Notes under the pieces: generated by a model | The model's input: the letters and a program-made list of their open reading frames with translations, nothing else | The model's database searches: none | What the model was told of the DNA's origin: nothing | Made by a program: the position numbers and the translations under genes | Shown here: one piece after another, positions 5,088-6,155 of the stretch | Layout of the letters: each line of letters starts with the position of its first letter | How positions within the stretch are numbered: position 1 is the stretch's first letter | From: Alphaproteobacteria bacterium | GTDB taxonomy: Bacteria > Pseudomonadota > Alphaproteobacteria > Puniceispirillales > Puniceispirillaceae | Length of the DNA stretch: 6,155 bases | Reading direction: 5' to 3' | Assembly (NCBI GenBank): GCA_009936885.1 | Contig: JAACDT010000323.1 | Coordinates: 1 to 6,155, forward strand

Positions 5088-5885
5088 ATGACCCTCAGAA
5101 TGGAAAATAAAGTTGTATTGGTAACGGGAGCCGGATCAATTGGGCCTGGTTGGGGGAATGGAAAAGCGTCTGCAGTTTTATATGCTAGAGAGGGAGCGAC
5201 CGTAATTGCTTGTGATATAGATCTTGGTGCTGCTGAGGAAACAGTTGGCGTAATTGAGTCAGAAGGAGGAAATGCAATCGCATTAGAATGCGATGTCAGG
5301 AGCAATCGACAAGTCAATCTAATTGTAGAGAAAGTCCGAACAGATTTCGGAAAATTAGACGTTTTGCACAACAATGTCGGTATAGTGCAAGTTGGAGGCC
5401 CAGAGGATATAACGGAGGAAGAGTGGGATAACTTATTGAATGTAAACCTGAAAAGTATTTTCCTCACCAGCAAGCATGCAATTCCGCTTATGCTGGAGCA
5501 AAAAAATTCGGCAATTGTGAATATGTCGTCCATAGCGGCTAGTCACTATTTCGGCTATCCATGCATGTCTTATGCGGCCTCAAAGGGCGCCATTAATCAA
5601 GCAACACAAAATATAGCCATCCAATACGCAAATAAAGGTTTAAGGGCAAATTGTATAATGCCGGGTTTAATGGATACGCCGCAAATCAGACACTACGTGA
5701 CATCAGGCTATGGGGGTGGTGAAGAGGATATGATCAAAAAACGAAATGCGTCTTGTCCTACAGGAAAAATGGGCGATGCGTGGGATGTTGCAAAAGCCGC
5801 ACTTTTCCTAGCCTCCGATGATGCGCTTTACATTACTGGACAATGTCTCGTTGTTGATGGCGGAATTACATCGCGCATAGGCTAA
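5088..5885 (+). CDS. Short-chain dehydrogenase/reductase, NAD-preferring type (265 aa)
   Basis: A classical-type SDR that would oxidise or reduce an alcohol/carbonyl pair with a nicotinamide cofactor. The cofactor loop is an expanded form, TGAGSIGPGWGNGKA (13-27), in place of the usual TGxxxGIG. Asp43 after the second strand favours NAD over NADP. CDV at 68-70 binds adenine, and NNVG at 95-98 replaces the usual NNAG. The catalytic tetrad is Asn120, Ser148, Tyr162 and Lys166 (YAASK). MPGLMDTP at 191-198 and the C-terminal VVDGG (256-260) complete the fold. It starts 3 nt after the PanB-homologue stop. AAAGGA (5071-5076) is about 11 nt before the ATG at 5088. A second Met codon at 5100 lacks a ribosome binding site, so the longer form is preferred. 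Being last in the operon, it probably acts on a product of the two enzymes upstream. The substrate cannot be named. Confidence 0.87.
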   Translation: MTLRMENKVVLVTGAGSIGPGWGNGKASAVLYAREGATVIACDIDLGAAEETVGVIESEGGNAIALECDVRSNRQVNLIVEKVRTDFGKLDVLHNNVGIVQVGGPEDITEEEWDNLLNVNLKSIFLTSKHAIPLMLEQKNSAIVNMSSIAASHYFGYPCMSYAASKGAINQATQNIAIQYANKGLRANCIMPGLMDTPQIRHYVTSGYGGGEEDMIKKRNASCPTGKMGDAWDVAKAALFLASDDALYITGQCLVVDGGITSRIG

Positions 5886-5893
5886 TTGCGTAA

Positions 5894-5905
5894 AAGTTTA
5901 AACTT
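5894..5905. repeat. 12-bp perfect palindrome after the operon
   Basis: AAGTTTAAACTT is a perfect palindrome 8 nt after the SDR stop. It could be a small protein-binding site or part of the transcript end together with the GC-rich hairpin that follows. No T-run completes a terminator. Chance is possible given the AT-rich content. Confidence 0.3.
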
Positions 5906-5912
5906 CTAAAAT

Positions 5913-5967
5913 GCCTCCTGGGTCCGGCGGCGGCGGAGCGCGGCCCTTGGACCTTGGTCCAATGCTG
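5913..5967. repeat. GC-rich palindromic element, copy B
   Basis: This resembles the block at 2731-2774: it begins with the same GCCTCCTG (5913-5920), has a GGCGGCGGCGG run, then a palindrome TTGGACC-TT-GGTCCAA (5947-5962), and ends with TGCTG. The core GGACCTTGGTCC (5949-5960) differs from GGGCCTTGGCCC of copy A at two positions that pair with each other, so the symmetry is kept. Copy B has about 14 extra bases between octamer and core. The two copies bracket the secreted-protein gene and the three-gene operon. It may act as a transcript end for the operon or belong to a dispersed palindromic repeat family. Confidence 0.5.
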
Positions 5968-5988
5968 TTATCCAAACTGTTATCCAAA
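5965..5988 (+). repeat. Perfect tandem 12-bp repeat with DnaA-box-like nonamers
   Basis: CTGTTATCCAAA occurs twice back to back (5965-5976 and 5977-5988). Each unit holds TTATCCAAA (5968-5976, 5980-5988), one base off the DnaA box TTATCCACA and identical to the weak R3 box of E. coli oriC. Two phased copies next to a palindrome could bind DnaA or another protein, but a single local duplication would also make both copies at once. Confidence 0.45.
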
Positions 5989-6155
5989 ATAAGGCACTTT
6001 ACCTATGGTGCTGAAATGCTAAACTATTGATAAGATTGAAAGTCAGGTTGTTAATAGCCCCTTACTAGGGCATCGAACCTCATCTTCTGGGCACCACCAC
6101 TTCATGTACATGACTGATATGTAAGCATTAATCGTGCTAACAGGTCAGGTGACGT
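5989..6155. other. Noncoding right end, no supported gene
   Basis: No convincing ORF, RNA gene or terminator is seen. A 12-bp palindrome TCATGTACATGA lies at 6102-6113, and GCCC/GGGC arms flank a short loop near 6057-6071. A minus-strand frame open from the window edge ends at a stop near 6102-6104 after about 17 codons. It could be the end of a gene lying outside, but nothing supports it. Confidence 0.35.

Noticed and set aside
5081..5533. 150-codon minus-strand frame inside the SDR gene
   Set aside because: It is a shadow of the SDR reading frame, and its Ser/Pro/Thr-rich product has no recognisable domain.
6057..6100. tRNA-like look: ATCGAACCT and GCACCACCA on the plus strand, GGTTCGAT on the minus strand
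   Set aside because: No T-arm, anticodon arm or acceptor stem of correct length can be drawn on either strand, so it is not reported as a tRNA or attachment site.
6102..6155. Minus-strand frame open at the right window edge (about 17 codons, then stop)
   Set aside because: Too short to tell a gene's 3' end from chance, and no motif is visible.
1..6155. Flanking direct repeats (att sites) or a CRISPR array
   Set aside because: Comparing the two window ends by eye gave no shared word long enough to call an att pair, and no regularly spaced repeat-spacer array is present.

Overview
The window appears to join part of a small mobile genetic element to a metabolic gene module. The sequence is bacterial: Shine-Dalgarno sites, operon-style ATGA and TAATG gene overlaps, and moderate base composition with AT-rich spacers. 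I cannot name the organism. The gene families fit a proteobacterium, perhaps a marine or free-living alphaproteobacterium, but no rRNA, tRNA or species marker is present, so this is only an inference.

Left part (1-2514): an AT-rich stretch with 10-bp phased repeats leads to a good sigma-70-type promoter (125-153) and a leader of about 210 nt rich in hairpins. The last part of this leader can fold in alternative ways that hide or expose the ribosome binding site of the first gene. Three tightly coupled genes follow: an AlpA-like winged-helix/MerR-type DNA-binding protein, a primase-polymerase (Prim-Pol) with a primase C-terminal domain, and a RepA-like hexameric helicase/RecA-fold ATPase. This is the replication core of a plasmid, phage satellite or integrative element. 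No integrase, capsid or relaxase gene lies in the window, so the element is either cut by the window edge or reduced.

Middle (2511-2803): directly after the helicase gene is a noncoding block with ten exact TGTTCA/TGAACA hexamers and three near copies in about 157 bp, a large hairpin, then an AT-rich stretch. This is the best candidate for the element's replication origin or a multi-site operator. A GC-rich palindromic element and an AT-rich inverted repeat follow.

Right part (2804-5885): a small secreted protein of unknown function is encoded on the minus strand. Diverging from it is a three-gene plus-strand operon: a fluoroacetate/haloacetate dehalogenase-type alpha/beta hydrolase with its full active-site set, a ketopantoate hydroxymethyltransferase (PanB) homologue with some unusual substitutions, and a short-chain dehydrogenase/reductase. 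Together they suggest a catabolic or biosynthetic cassette acting on small (halo)carboxylic or keto acids, but the true substrate cannot be read from sequence. A second GC-rich palindromic element, related to the one at 2731-2774, lies just after the operon, so the two copies bracket the module. It is followed by a tandem 12-bp repeat containing DnaA-box-like nonamers. The last ~165 bp hold no gene that I can support.
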